This document shows positions 1-9,822 of a stretch of 64,000 nt of DNA, one piece after another; position 1 is the stretch's first letter; the number at the start of each line of letters is the position of its first letter. The position numbers were made by a program, and so were the translations under genes. The DNA is taken from positions 1,426,001 to 1,490,000 of the forward strand of contig NZ_BBRK01000004.1 in NCBI RefSeq assembly GCF_002090115.1, in the 5' to 3' direction. The DNA comes from Demequina sp. NBRC 110054. GTDB taxonomy: Bacteria; Actinomycetota; Actinomycetes; Actinomycetales; Demequinaceae. A model generated the notes under the pieces. It made no database searches, was not told where the DNA came from, and saw nothing but the letters and a program-made list of their open reading frames with translations.

Positions 1-1
1 C

Positions 2-292
2 TTCACCGCTGCGCTCTTCGACAACCAGCCCGAGGAGGGCTCCGAGGGCCTCACCGACGAGGAGATCGCTGCGATCGCCGTCACGGTAGGGGTCCCGGCG
101 GACGTCGCGGAGTCGTTCTCCGACTACACGTACCGCTCGTGGGTCTCCGCGGCGACGGACACGGCGTCGCAGGACGGCGTATCCGGCACCCCGACGATCT
201 TCATCGATGGCACGGTGCTCGACGGCTCCGAGGTCAACTACCTCAGCGAGGGCGAGCTGGCCGCGTACCTCACGGAGCTCGCCGCTTCCTGA
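2..292 (+). CDS. DsbA-family thioredoxin-like protein (C-terminal part)
   Basis: The window opens inside this gene; 96 residues and the TGA stop remain. The visible part is the C-terminal half of a DsbA/Thioredoxin_4 fold: a helical stretch, then SGTPTIFIDG, the cis-proline loop and beta-strand typical of membrane-anchored thiol-disulfide oxidoreductases of actinobacteria, then a terminal helix. The CxxC active site would lie upstream, outside the window. By family it should act outside the membrane on disulfides of exported proteins. Fold assignment is good; whether the active site is intact cannot be seen. A terminator-like hairpin follows 19 nt after the stop. Confidence 0.75.
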   Translation, partial: FTAALFDNQPEEGSEGLTDEEIAAIAVTVGVPADVAESFSDYTYRSWVSAATDTASQDGVSGTPTIFIDGTVLDGSEVNYLSEGELAAYLTELAAS

Positions 293-310
293 CCGGCTCC
301 GCTCTCGCAC

Positions 311-340
311 AGCGCCGCATCCCTTCGGGGGTGCGGCGCT
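311..340 (+). terminator. Hairpin after the DsbA-like gene
   Basis: A 13-bp stem (311-323 with 328-340, one G-U pair) closes a TTCG tetraloop. It lies 19 nt after the DsbA-like stop and before the tRNA. It has no strong T tract, as is usual for terminators in GC-rich actinobacteria. Confidence 0.6.
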
Positions 341-409
341 GTCGCATGTCCGGGGGCGTTCCTGCCGGCTTGCGCGCGCCCGGTATCCTTGAGCGTCCCC
401 TCGGGACGT

Positions 410-485
410 GCTGGCATGGCGCAATTGGTAGCGCACCCGACTTGTAATCGGGCGGTTGCGGGTTCAAGTCCCGCTGCCAGCTCCA
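410..485 (+). tRNA. tRNA-Thr (anticodon TGT)
   Basis: A full cloverleaf can be folded. Acceptor arms GCTGGCA (410-416) and TGCCAGC (475-481) pair perfectly, the T arm contains GGTTCAAGTC, and the anticodon TGT is at 443-445 in the loop CTTGTAA. The mature body is 410-482 and CCA is encoded at 483-485. It reads ACA (and by wobble ACG) threonine codons. Confidence 0.95.
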
Positions 486-533
486 CCGCTCGGCGCGGGG
501 TACCGGGGCCGCCGGGACGATGCTCCCACCGGG

Positions 534-1208
534 TCAGGCCACCGGGGTCCCCCACACGATCGGGTCCGCGCCCTGCTTCGCGAGCAGCTCGTTGACGTGG
601 GAGAACGGGCGAGAGCCGAAGAAGCCGCGCGACGCGCTCAGCGGGCTCGGGTGCGCGGACTGCACGCGCGGCGTCGCACCCAGCAGATCGCCGGCCGCCT
701 GTGCGTCGCGGCCCCAAAGGATCGCCACAAGCGGTCCCCCACGCGCGGCAAGCGCGCGCAGCGCCGCCTCGGTCACCTGCTCCCATCCCTTCCTGCGATG
801 CGAGCCGGGCAGGCCGGGGCGCACCGTGAGCACCCTGTTGAGAAGGAGCACGCCCTGAGCCTCCCAGTGGCTCAGGTCGCCGCCGACGAGCACCTCGCCG
901 GTGTCGTCCTTCAGCTCCGCGGCGATGTTGCGCAGGCTGCGCGGCTGCGGATGCCCCGGCGGCACGGAGAACGACAGCCCGACGGCGTCACCCGGCGTCG
1001 GGTACGGGTCCTGGCCCACGACGACCACGTGCACGTCCGCGAGCGGAGACTCGAAGGCCCGAAGGATCGCGTCCGCGGGCGGAAGGTAGCCGTGCCCCGC
1101 GTCGATCTCCTCGCGGAGGAAGGCACCCAGCCCGGTCAGCGTCGGCTCGACCTCGGCCAGCACCGGCACCCAGTCGGGAGCCACCTGCTCTCTCCACATC
1201 GTCGGCAT
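534..1208 (-). CDS. ung: Uracil-DNA glycosylase
   Basis: This 224-residue protein removes uracil from DNA to start base excision repair in the cytoplasm. Family 1 UDG motifs are all present: GQDPYP at residues 65-70 with catalytic Asp67, a LLLN loop near 125, and AHPSPLS near 190 carrying the catalytic His and the minor-groove wedge. The length is typical for the family. The ATG at 1208 follows TAGCCT by 6 nt with no Shine-Dalgarno, so the mRNA is probably leaderless. A second in-frame ATG 3 codons later is possible but less likely. Confidence 0.95.
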   Translation of the reverse strand: MPTMWREQVAPDWVPVLAEVEPTLTGLGAFLREEIDAGHGYLPPADAILRAFESPLADVHVVVVGQDPYPTPGDAVGLSFSVPPGHPQPRSLRNIAAELKDDTGEVLVGGDLSHWEAQGVLLLNRVLTVRPGLPGSHRRKGWEQVTEAALRALAARGGPLVAILWGRDAQAAGDLLGATPRVQSAHPSPLSASRGFFGSRPFSHVNELLAKQGADPIVWGTPVA

Positions 1209-1214
1209 GGGCCC

Positions 1215-1220
1215 AGGCTA
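1215..1220 (-). promoter_or_regulatory. -10 hexamer of ung (leaderless)
   Basis: TAGCCT on the minus strand lies exactly 6 nt before the ung ATG. Transcription from it would start at or within a base or two of the start codon. The same arrangement recurs at many genes in the window. Confidence 0.5.
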
Positions 1221-1310
1221 GCGACGCACCGGGTGACGGGACCATGGGCGGGGCAAATGACATCGACGTGATTCACGGATACCCTGGGTGTCAGGATGAA
1301 GGAGGGGAAC

Positions 1311-1598
1311 ATGAGCGGATCCGTGGTGCGCCTTGAGCGCCAGGAGGTTCCTCCGAGCGGCCTGTCCGAGCGGGACACGGCGATCCTGGACTTCGAGCGC
1401 CAGTGGTGGCGCTATGCCGGGGCCAAGGAGGACGCCGTGCGCGAGCTGTTCTCGCTGTCCGGCACGGAGTACTACCAGATCCTCAACGCGCTTATCGACG
1501 ATGAGCGCGCGCTCGCGCACGACCCGATGCTCGTGAAGCGTCTGCGTCGCATGCGAGCCGCGCGCCAGCGCGGCAGGGGCCGCTCGGCTCACGCCTGA
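1311..1598 (+). CDS. DUF3263 family protein
   Basis: A 95-residue, mostly helical protein of the actinobacterial DUF3263 family. The core has the family pattern: LSERDTAILDFERQWW, then a segment KEDAVRELF, then a helix ending in a basic RRLRRMRAARQR tail. The C-terminal half resembles a small helix-turn-helix, but no function is established. I chose the ATG at 1311 because AAGGAGGGG lies just upstream; an ATG at 1296 would fall inside that ribosome binding site region. The gene sits 20 nt before a LytR_C/VirR-like gene, the same pair as Rv0430-Rv0431 in Mycobacterium tuberculosis. Confidence 0.85.
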   Translation: MSGSVVRLERQEVPPSGLSERDTAILDFERQWWRYAGAKEDAVRELFSLSGTEYYQILNALIDDERALAHDPMLVKRLRRMRAARQRGRGRSAHA

Positions 1599-1606
1599 GC
1601 ACGGGG

Positions 1607-1612
1607 TAGCAT
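1607..1612 (+). promoter_or_regulatory. -10 hexamer before the VirR-like gene
   Basis: TAGCAT ends 6 nt before the GTG at 1619 and there is no Shine-Dalgarno, which fits a leaderless transcript independent of the upstream DUF3263 gene. Confidence 0.45.
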
Positions 1613-1618
1613 CGGCGC

Positions 1619-2233
1619 GTGGCACAGTACGAAGAGGACGAGTTCGACGCGCTCGCCCGTGAGGCGGGTCCGGTCGGCGTGCACCGCGCGCCTCGTCCGT
1701 GGGTGATGGGCCTGATCGCGCCCCTCGTCGTCTTTCTGCTTGCCGGCCTTCTCGCGTTCATCATCGTGTGGTGGAACTGGAACCAGGACATCACGAGCAG
1801 CGACGACGCCACTGCGACGGCGACAGCCACCACCTCCTCCACGTCGAGCGCCTCGCCCTCCGCGTCCGCGACGCCGTCGGCGTCCGCCGCCGCGTCGGCC
1901 TCGCCGAGCGCATCGCCCTCCGCGAGCGAGACCGCCGAGCCCGTGATCGAGTACGACACCGCGGTCGCCGTGCGCAACGGCTCGGGCATCGCGGGCCTCG
2001 CGGGCACGCAGCAGACGCTGCTCGAGGGCGAGGGCTTCACGAGCGTCGAGGCGAACAACATCAACCTGTCCCTCATCCCCGACGGCCAGAACACCGTCGT
2101 CTACGCGGATGAGGCGCTCGCGGACACCGCCGCGGAGATCGCCGATGTGCTCGGCATCGACTCCGTGCTGCAGCAGTCCACGCCGGGCGGCACCGCCATC
2201 GAGGTGCTGCTCGCCTCGGACCCCGCCGCGTAG
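1619..2233 (+). CDS. VirR-like membrane protein with LytR_C domain
   Basis: This 204-residue protein has a short cytoplasmic N-terminus, one membrane helix at about residues 27-52, a Thr/Ser/Ala-rich extracytoplasmic linker (about 60-105) and a C-terminal LytR_C domain starting with VAVRNGSGIAGLAG. In mycobacteria the equivalent protein next to DUF3263 is VirR (Rv0431), which affects cell-wall integrity and vesicle release and works with LytR-CpsA-Psr ligases. That role here is inferred from domain layout and gene order. The protein carries only the LytR_C domain, not the catalytic LCP domain. The start is a GTG with no ribosome binding site. Confidence 0.85.
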   Translation: MAQYEEDEFDALAREAGPVGVHRAPRPWVMGLIAPLVVFLLAGLLAFIIVWWNWNQDITSSDDATATATATTSSTSSASPSASATPSASAAASASPSASPSASETAEPVIEYDTAVAVRNGSGIAGLAGTQQTLLEGEGFTSVEANNINLSLIPDGQNTVVYADEALADTAAEIADVLGIDSVLQQSTPGGTAIEVLLASDPAA

Positions 2234-2284
2234 CAGGCGTCGCGCGGGACCGCGCGGGGGCCGTCAGCCTTCACCCTCCCGTCA

Positions 2285-2311
2285 TTTGCACTCGAAGGGT
2301 GAGAGTGCCAG
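2285..2311 (+). promoter_or_regulatory. Imperfect CIRCE element (HrcA site) before groEL
   Basis: TTTGCACTC-N9-GAGTGCCAG keeps the CIRCE geometry with two mismatched pairs at the outer ends. It lies 8 nt before the perfect copy, giving tandem HrcA sites. Confidence 0.75.
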
Positions 2312-2319
2312 AATCGGCG

Positions 2320-2346
2320 TTAGCACTCGACCCTTTCGAGTGCTAA
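2320..2346 (+). promoter_or_regulatory. CIRCE element (HrcA operator) of groEL
   Basis: A perfect TTAGCACTC-N9-GAGTGCTAA inverted repeat, the binding site of the heat-shock repressor HrcA. It lies 115 nt before the groEL start. hrcA itself is not in the window. Confidence 0.97.
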
Positions 2347-2350
2347 CTAG

Positions 2351-4087
<1,737 letters not shown>

Positions 4088-4115
4088 GCCCACCCTCGCA
4101 CCGCGAGACTCAGCA

Positions 4116-4147
4116 CGAAGGCCCCCGGGGAAACCCGGGGGCCTTCG
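4116..4147 (+). terminator. groEL terminator
   Basis: A 14-bp perfect GC-rich stem (4116-4129 with 4134-4147) closes a GAAA tetraloop, 28 nt after the groEL stop. Confidence 0.85.
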
Positions 4148-4184
4148 TCGTGCCGGGGCGACTGCCGCATCGTCCTTGCCTCAT

Positions 4185-4277
4185 GCACTCCGCACGGATC
4201 TGAGCGCGACACCCGGGCGACACGCCGGCGTGGGAAGCGACACGCTCGCGTGTCGGCCGGGGATCCGTGCGGAGCGC
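4185..4277. repeat. Long intergenic inverted repeat (copy 1)
   Basis: Arms GCACTCCGCACGGATC (4185-4200) and 4262-4277 are complementary at 15 of 16 positions and enclose about 61 nt. The interior starts ATCTGAGC (4198-4205) and contains GGCGACACGCC (4216-4226) and GCGACACGCTCGC. The same interior blocks occur inside a second long inverted repeat at 14058-14154. It lies between the groEL terminator and the 3' end of the convergent dehydrogenase gene. Confidence 0.6.
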
Positions 4278-4301
4278 ATGGGCGGCAGGCGGGCGCCGCT
4301 G

Positions 4302-5321
4302 CTAGCGGTGCGCAGGGTGCGACGCGTCGTCGCCCTGCAGCCGCGCAGCCGCGGCGTCGGTCTCCGCCTCGGTGTCCATCAGCGCGACCACGCGACCGCG
4401 GGCCTTGCCCTGGTGGAGCTGCTCGATGCCTTCTGCGATCTCGTCGAAGTCGATCGCCGAGATCTGCGGCGTCACCTGGCCCGAGGCGAACAGCTCGTAG
4501 ACCTCCGCGACGTCCTGCGCGGTGCCGCCGACCGAGCCCAGCAGGCTCACCTGGTGGGTGATGAGGATGCGGGTGTCGATGGTCGCCTCGAGGCGGCCCA
4601 TGCCGACCTGGACCACGCGGCCGCCGAAGCGCACCGCCTTGATCGCGCCGGCCGTCGTGGTGCCGAAGCCCGCGTAGTCGACGATGAGGTCGAAGTCCTC
4701 GCCCTCGAGCTCCGACACGTCCTTGACGATGCGCGACGCGCCGATTTGGCGGGCCATGGGCCACGCCGCCTCGTTGGGCTCGGCGACGGTGACGTCAGCG
4801 CCCTTGACCTTGGCGACCTGCGCGCCGATCTGGCCGAGGCCGCCGATGCCGATCACGGCCACCTTCTCGCCGGCCTGGACCGCGCCGATCGCGGCCATCG
4901 CGTGGTACGAGGTCATGCCGGCGTCGGTGCCTGCGGCCGCGAGCGGGAAGGACAGGCCCTCGGGCATGCGGACCAGGTCGACCGCCGCGGCGCGGTGCTT
5001 CGGGGCGAAGCCGCCGTCGCGACCGTATCCCGGGGCGATGCCGGTGGGGCCGGTGGGGCACACCCCGACGCGGTCGCCGACGGCGTAGTCCTCGACGTCC
5101 TCGCCGACCGCGGAGACGACACCCGAGATCTCGTGGCCCATCGTCACCGGGAGGTTCGGGATCAGGGCCATCCAGCCCTCGTCCTCGAGGACGCCGACGT
5201 CGGAGTGGCACAGACCCGCTGCCTTGACGTCGATGATGACCTCGCCCGGGCCGGGGGTGGGCTCGGGCACCTCGTTCAGGACGAGCGGCTGATGGGTGCC
5301 GGTGAACTGCCATGCCTTCAT
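4302..5321 (-). CDS. Zinc-dependent alcohol dehydrogenase (MDR family)
   Basis: A 339-residue NAD(P)-dependent medium-chain dehydrogenase. Seen in order: MKAWQFTG start, LCHSDVG with a catalytic-zinc Cys near residue 37, GHEISGVV with the zinc-site GHE near 63, then the Rossmann motif GIGGLGQIGAQVA near 170. The structural-zinc lobe with its four close cysteines is missing and replaced by a Gly/Pro-rich loop around residues 85-105. It probably oxidises a small alcohol or reduces an aldehyde; the substrate cannot be read from sequence. I chose the ATG at 5321 because GAGGAG lies just upstream and the conserved N-terminus starts there. A perfect 20-bp palindrome sits 64 nt upstream. Confidence 0.9.
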   Translation of the reverse strand: MKAWQFTGTHQPLVLNEVPEPTPGPGEVIIDVKAAGLCHSDVGVLEDEGWMALIPNLPVTMGHEISGVVSAVGEDVEDYAVGDRVGVCPTGPTGIAPGYGRDGGFAPKHRAAAVDLVRMPEGLSFPLAAAGTDAGMTSYHAMAAIGAVQAGEKVAVIGIGGLGQIGAQVAKVKGADVTVAEPNEAAWPMARQIGASRIVKDVSELEGEDFDLIVDYAGFGTTTAGAIKAVRFGGRVVQVGMGRLEATIDTRILITHQVSLLGSVGGTAQDVAEVYELFASGQVTPQISAIDFDEIAEGIEQLHQGKARGRVVALMDTEAETDAAAARLQGDDASHPAHR

Positions 5322-5384
5322 GTGGGGACTCCTCGTGCTTCTTCGCACGCGTGGCGGAGGGCGCCGGTGGCGCCGCGTCGCGCG

Positions 5385-5404
5385 TTAGTTGGCATGCCAA
5401 CTAA
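5385..5404. promoter_or_regulatory. Perfect 20-bp palindrome upstream of the alcohol dehydrogenase
   Basis: TTAGTTGGCATGCCAACTAA equals its own reverse complement. It is AT-richer than its surroundings and lies 64-83 nt before the dehydrogenase start, where an operator for a dimeric repressor (TetR, MarR or similar) is expected. No regulator gene is adjacent, so the binding protein is unknown. Confidence 0.7.
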
Positions 5405-5495
5405 AACACGATCAGCGGAAGATCGCCAGGTGTCGGACAGATGCCCCAGGGTTTTCCCTCTCGGCGAAGCCCGCGTTTCCCGGGCGCCGGAGGCG

Positions 5496-5771
5496 TCAGG
5501 AGCGCCCGTGCCGCGCCGCCGCGGTCACACGCAGTCCCGAGGCGCGCAGCCGGCGGACGAGCTCCCGCGTCGACACGAGCATGGCGCCCTGAGCGAGCAG
5601 CTGCTCCTGGCGTTCGACCGGGTAGTCGTAGTGGTCGCGGTCGAACCCTCGCTCGGGTATGCCCGCCTCCCGCGCGAAGGCGTGGAGCTCGGCAAGCGAC
5701 TCGTCGGAGACGAGGTGGCCCCACACCGTGCCGTGGTTGGGCCACAGCGGGGGATCGATCAGGACCGTCAT
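5496..5771 (-). CDS. DUF4031 domain protein
   Basis: A 91-residue protein of the DUF4031 family. The family signature is visible: MTVLIDPPLWPNHGTVWGHL, then a DESLAELHAFAREAG helix and a GFDRDHYDYP segment. It is small, soluble and of unknown biochemical role. The start at 5771 matches the conserved N-terminus and has GAGGA just upstream. It ends 92 nt before the palindrome of the neighbouring dehydrogenase and runs in the same direction, but the two are not closely coupled. Confidence 0.85.
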   Translation of the reverse strand: MTVLIDPPLWPNHGTVWGHLVSDESLAELHAFAREAGIPERGFDRDHYDYPVERQEQLLAQGAMLVSTRELVRRLRASGLRVTAAARHGRS

Positions 5772-5953
5772 TCCTCGAGGGTAGGGGTGCGCGGCCCGAT
5801 CGAGCGCGCCGCGCGGGCCTGTGGTGCGCGCCTGGTGTGACCGTGCGGGTCGCACCGCGCGGACGCGCCCCGCCCGACTGCAACGGCGTCGGTGAGGACC
5901 GTTAGACTTGCCCTGGCCGTGAACGCGGCGCCAACGAGACCAGCGAGGTAGAT

Positions 5954-6337
5954 GTGCCCACCGGGAAAGTGAAGTGGTTCGACTCCGACAAGGGGTTCGG
6001 CTTCATCGCGAGCGAGGACGGCAGCGAGGTGTTCCTGCACGCCTCCGCGCTGCCTGACGGCGCCGCCAACCCGAAGCCGGGCACCAAGGTCGAGTTCTCG
6101 ATCGCCGACGGCCGCCGCGGCCCGTCCGCGCTGTCCGTCACGCTCCAGGAGCCGGTCGCCTCGGTGTCGCAGAACATGCGCAAGAAGCCCGAGGAGATGA
6201 CGGTCATCGTCGAGGACCTCATCAAGATGCTCGACGGCGTCTCCAACACCCTGCGCCGGGGGCGCTACCCCGAGGGCGCCAAGGGCACGCAGGTCGCGGC
6301 TGTGCTGCGCGCCGTCGCGGAGCAGTTGGACGCCTGA
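5954..6337 (+). CDS. Cold-shock domain protein with C-terminal helical extension
   Basis: A 127-residue protein. Residues 1-65 are a cold-shock domain with RNP1-like KGFGFIA and RNP2-like VFLHASAL, so it should bind single-stranded RNA or DNA. Residues 70-127 are an extra helical tail (MRKKPEEMTVIVEDLIKML onward) absent from CspA itself. Start is GTG at 5954. A good -10, TAGACT (5903-5908), lies about 46 nt upstream. The stop overlaps the start of the DUF3027 gene (TGATG), so the two are translationally coupled. Confidence 0.92.
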   Translation: MPTGKVKWFDSDKGFGFIASEDGSEVFLHASALPDGAANPKPGTKVEFSIADGRRGPSALSVTLQEPVASVSQNMRKKPEEMTVIVEDLIKMLDGVSNTLRRGRYPEGAKGTQVAAVLRAVAEQLDA

Positions 6338-7560
6338 TGGCCGTCGACGCAGTCCTGGAGTCCGCAGTCGAGGCGGCGCGTGACGCCGCCATCGAGGTCG
6401 CCGAGGACGCGACCGCGGTCGGCGAGCACCTGTCCGCGCATGACGAGGGCGACAAGCTCGTCACCCATCTGTTCGCCTGCACCCTGCCCGGATACCGCGG
6501 CTGGGTGTGGTCGGTCACCCTGTCCCGCACGCCGCGGCTCAAGACCGCCAACGTCTGCGAGGCGCACCTGGTGCCCGCGGACGATGCGCTGCTGGCACCG
6601 GCCTGGATCCCGTGGGCCGACCGTGTGCAGCCGGGTGACATCAAGCCCGGCATGGCCGTCCCGCGCATCGACCAGGACCCGCGTCTCATGCCCGGCTACA
6701 CGGCCACGGATGACGAGGAATCCGACGCCGTCGCCATCTGGGAGCTCGGCCTTGGGCGTGAGCGGGTGCTCGCCCCCGCAGGCCGCGACGAGGCCGCCGC
6801 GCGGTGGACCGAGCGGGCGCAGGAGGTGCCGACCGACCCGCCCAGCGCCTCGGCAGCGGCAGGAGCCATCGGCGAGTTCGTCATCCCGCTCTCGGGGTCG
6901 ATGCGCCTTCACTTCGGCGTCTGCGCCAACAAGTGGTGCCCGTTCGACGGCACGGTGGTCCCTGTGAATCACGCGTGCGGAGGCGGTGCCCAGAGCGCCC
7001 CGGAGCGGTCGAGCACGCAGTGGCCCGCGAACGACCCCGTCTACGTGGACGAGTCGAACGACGTGTTCGACCTCACGCCCGAGCCGGAGCCGGAGCCCGA
7101 GGTTGTCGCAGATGTCGAGCCCGAGGGTGCTGTCGACGAGTCCTCTGCCACGGACACCGAGCCGACCGCGGAGACCGCCGAGGGCGAGTCCCCGGCCGAG
7201 GCCGCGGACGTCGCAGCGATGGACGATGCTGTCGCGACGGACGACCCGGCGGTTCAGTCGGTGGAGGGGTCCACCGAGGACGCAGCGCCGGAGGCTGAGG
7301 CTTCCGAGCCCGAGGCAGCTCCGGAGCCCGCCGCGGAGGCCGATGCCGTCACGGATGCCGTCGCTGCCGACGAGGCCGTGACCGACGCTCCCGTCGAGGA
7401 TGCACCCGCCGCCGAGGTCACCGAGGAGGCGGAGCCCGTTGAGGAGACCGTCGCCGAGGTCGCGACTGACGAGGTCGAGCCCGAGGTCGTCGCCGACGAG
7501 GCACCCGCCGACGAGGTCGTGGTGGACGGGCCCGCGGACGAGGACAAGACCGCCGAGTAG
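6337..7560 (+). CDS. DUF3027 family protein with long acidic tail
   Basis: A 407-residue actinobacterial protein of unknown function. Residues 1-240 are the conserved DUF3027 domain, including the block HLFACTLPGYRGWVWSVTLS, the segment APAWIPWADRVQPGD, and a C-terminal ANKWCPFDGTVV. Residues 250-407 are almost only Glu, Asp, Ala, Pro and Val, a disordered acidic tail likely to vary between species. It is coupled to the cold-shock gene by a TGATG overlap; the pairing suggests a nucleic-acid-linked role, which is inference. Two copies of the 9-mer GGACGATGC lie in the gene (6579 and 7221). Confidence 0.85.
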   Translation: MAVDAVLESAVEAARDAAIEVAEDATAVGEHLSAHDEGDKLVTHLFACTLPGYRGWVWSVTLSRTPRLKTANVCEAHLVPADDALLAPAWIPWADRVQPGDIKPGMAVPRIDQDPRLMPGYTATDDEESDAVAIWELGLGRERVLAPAGRDEAAARWTERAQEVPTDPPSASAAAGAIGEFVIPLSGSMRLHFGVCANKWCPFDGTVVPVNHACGGGAQSAPERSSTQWPANDPVYVDESNDVFDLTPEPEPEPEVVADVEPEGAVDESSATDTEPTAETAEGESPAEAADVAAMDDAVATDDPAVQSVEGSTEDAAPEAEASEPEAAPEPAAEADAVTDAVAADEAVTDAPVEDAPAAEVTEEAEPVEETVAEVATDEVEPEVVADEAPADEVVVDGPADEDKTAE

Positions 7561-7630
7561 GGCCTCTACCCGCCGAATCCGAGGTTCGCCCTGCGCCGTC
7601 GGGCGAGCGGCGCGCGGTCGGGTCCGGCGC

Positions 7631-8431
7631 TCAGTTGAAGTTCTGCGTCGCGTAGACCGCGGTGCCATCGCCGGTGAGCGCGACGCCCGCGCCCATCACC
7701 GTGTACCCGGGGTACATGATGTTCGTGCAGTGCCCGTACGACTGCATCCACGCCTTCTCGATGATCGTGAGACCGGACGCGACGCTGAGACCGCCGCTGT
7801 TGTAGGTGTAGCCGACGTTCTCCTGGCCCATGCTGCTGTGCTCGAGCACGTTGCGCGCGGCCATGCTCTCGGACCAGCTCTGCGCCGCGGTCGCGAGCGA
7901 GCTCGACCAGCCGAGCGAGTGCAGCCCCAGGCGCGCCCTCTCCTTGTTCACCGCGGTCAGGAGCGACTTCGCAGTCGAGCCGGCGCCGTAGGGCGAGGAC
8001 GGGTTCGCGCAGTAGTCGGCGGGGGACACGGACGATGCGGCAGCCGAGGAGGACTCGCTCGTCGCCGAGGAGCCGGTGGAGGAACCCGAGCCTGACGAGG
8101 CCGCGGCGGACGCGCCCGACGCTGCGGCGTCGGCATCCTCCGTGGTCTGCTCGACGACGGGCTCCGGAGCGCGGCTCACCTCCACCGCGGGGATCGCGGC
8201 CTCGACGGTCGTGCTCTCGAGCGACCCCTCGGCAGTGACCGGGGCGACGGACGGGACCGCTGCGGTGGAGGTCGATGCGAGGCCGTCGTCTGCCAGCGCG
8301 AGCCCGGACTCCCACGTGGCGGCGGCGCCGGCGGACGTGCCGACGACGGCGAGGGGGAGGACGACCGCGAGGGCGGCCCAGTACCAGCGTCGTCGGGGCT
8401 CGGGCCGCGTCGTGACGGGGGTGTGCTCCAT
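7631..8431 (-). CDS. CAP-domain (SCP/PR1) secreted or membrane-anchored protein
   Basis: A 266-residue protein. A basic RRRWYW stretch and a hydrophobic segment (about residues 20-42) form a signal or anchor. A Ser/Ala/Glu-rich linker follows to about residue 135, then a CAP domain with LLTAVNKERARLGL, ENVGYTYNSGG and YGHCTNIMYPGYTVMGAGVA. The conserved His and Glu of the CAP cavity are present (VLEHSSMGQENVG). Bacterial CAP proteins act outside the cell but their reaction is mostly unknown. The ATG at 8431 has AAGGA upstream; a longer in-frame start at 8524 looks unnecessary. Copy GGACGATGC at 8030 falls in the linker. Confidence 0.85.
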   Translation of the reverse strand: MEHTPVTTRPEPRRRWYWAALAVVLPLAVVGTSAGAAATWESGLALADDGLASTSTAAVPSVAPVTAEGSLESTTVEAAIPAVEVSRAPEPVVEQTTEDADAAASGASAAASSGSGSSTGSSATSESSSAAASSVSPADYCANPSSPYGAGSTAKSLLTAVNKERARLGLHSLGWSSSLATAAQSWSESMAARNVLEHSSMGQENVGYTYNSGGLSVASGLTIIEKAWMQSYGHCTNIMYPGYTVMGAGVALTGDGTAVYATQNFN

Positions 8432-8635
8432 GGTTCCTTCGCGTCGGGGGCGTGCGGGAGCGACGCGGGCACCGGGGAGGAGGTGCGGACTCTTCTGGTC
8501 GGACGGGTCGTCCGTCGTCCGCATCGCTGTGACAGCGACGCTAGGCGCGCAGGACGCGCAAGGGAACGCGTTGTGAGATTGCCCTCAGCGGGGAACTGGT
8601 GCGGCGCTGAGCGGCCGTCAGTCGATGCGGCTCGG

Positions 8636-9760
8636 TCAGTCGACCAGGCGCTCGAGCACCCAGTCCACGGACGCGGTCAGGCGCGACACGTCCTCGGGGT
8701 CGACCGCGGGGAACATGCCGACGCGCATCTGGTTGCGGCCGAGCTTGCGGTAGGGGTCGATGTCGACCACGCCGTTGTTGCGCAGCACGGCGCGCACCGC
8801 GTTCGAGTCCACCGAGGGGTCGAAGTCGATCGTGCCGACCACGGGGGAGCGGTACGACTCGTGCTGGACGAACGGGTGCGCGACCGGCGACGCCTCGGCC
8901 CAGGAGTAGAGGCGCGAGGCCGAGTCGGCGGTGCGCGACGCGGCGAAGGCCATGCCGCCGTTCGACATGAGCCACTCGAGCTGCGCGCGCATCATCACGA
9001 GCGTCGCGATCGCGGGGGTGTTGAGCGTCTGGTTCTGGCGCGAGTTCTTCACGGCGTCCTGCAGCGACAGGATCGCGGGGATGTAGCGGTCCCCAGCAGC
9101 GATCCGGTCGATGCGCTCGAGCGCGGCGGGCGACATCAGCGCGAACCACAGGCCGCCGTCCGAGGCGAAGTTCTTCTGGGGCGCGAAGTAGTAGACGTCG
9201 GTCTGGGTCACGTCGAGCTCGGTGCCTCCGGCGGCCGACGTGCCGTCGACGACCATGAGCGCGTCGGCCGCGCCACGCACGCGCGTGACGGGCGAGATCG
9301 CGCCGGTCGACGTCTCGTTGTGGGCCCACGCGTACACGTCGACGCCGTCCTCGAGCTCGGGAACCGCGACGGAGCCCGCGTCGGCCTGGCGCACGCTCGA
9401 GGGGTCGAGGTGCGGTGCGCCGAGCGTCGCGGCGGCGAACTTGGAGCCGAACTCGCCCTGCACGCAGTGCTGTGCCTTGCGCTGGACAAGCGCGTATGCG
9501 GCGGCGTCCCAGACGAGCGTCGAGCCGCCGTTGCCGAGGACCACCTCGTAGCCGTCGGGAAGCGAGAAGAACGAGCCGAGCATCTCGCGGATGTCGCCCA
9601 CAAGGCCGCGCACGGGCGCCTGCCGGTGCGAGGTGCCCAGCAGCGTGCGCTCGGCGGCCTGCAGCGCCTCGATCTGGAAGGGCGAGACCTTGGACGGGCC
9701 TGAGCCGAACCTTCCGTCGTGCGGCAGCAGGTCGGCGGGGATCGTCAGCGTGTCGGGCAT
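8636..9760 (-). CDS. serC: Phosphoserine aminotransferase
   Basis: A 374-residue class V aminotransferase that converts 3-phosphohydroxypyruvate and glutamate to phosphoserine in serine synthesis. It matches the actinobacterial SerC type: FGSGPSKVSP near residue 18, the PLP lysine in YYFAPQKNFASDGG near 200, and MRVGMFPAVDPEDV near the C-terminus. No other serine genes are near. TAGGCT lies 6 nt before the ATG and no Shine-Dalgarno is present, so the mRNA is probably leaderless. Confidence 0.94.
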   Translation of the reverse strand: MPDTLTIPADLLPHDGRFGSGPSKVSPFQIEALQAAERTLLGTSHRQAPVRGLVGDIREMLGSFFSLPDGYEVVLGNGGSTLVWDAAAYALVQRKAQHCVQGEFGSKFAAATLGAPHLDPSSVRQADAGSVAVPELEDGVDVYAWAHNETSTGAISPVTRVRGAADALMVVDGTSAAGGTELDVTQTDVYYFAPQKNFASDGGLWFALMSPAALERIDRIAAGDRYIPAILSLQDAVKNSRQNQTLNTPAIATLVMMRAQLEWLMSNGGMAFAASRTADSASRLYSWAEASPVAHPFVQHESYRSPVVGTIDFDPSVDSNAVRAVLRNNGVVDIDPYRKLGRNQMRVGMFPAVDPEDVSRLTASVDWVLERLVD

Positions 9761-9766
9761 GCGGCA

Positions 9767-9772
9767 AGCCTA
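9767..9772 (-). promoter_or_regulatory. -10 hexamer of serC (leaderless)
   Basis: TAGGCT on the minus strand, 6 nt before the serC ATG, identical to the hexamer before the GTG at 50890. Confidence 0.5.
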
Positions 9773-9822
9773 GTGGCGCAGAGGTACCCCCACGGGACCG
9801 CCCGGCGTGTCAGGATAGGGCG

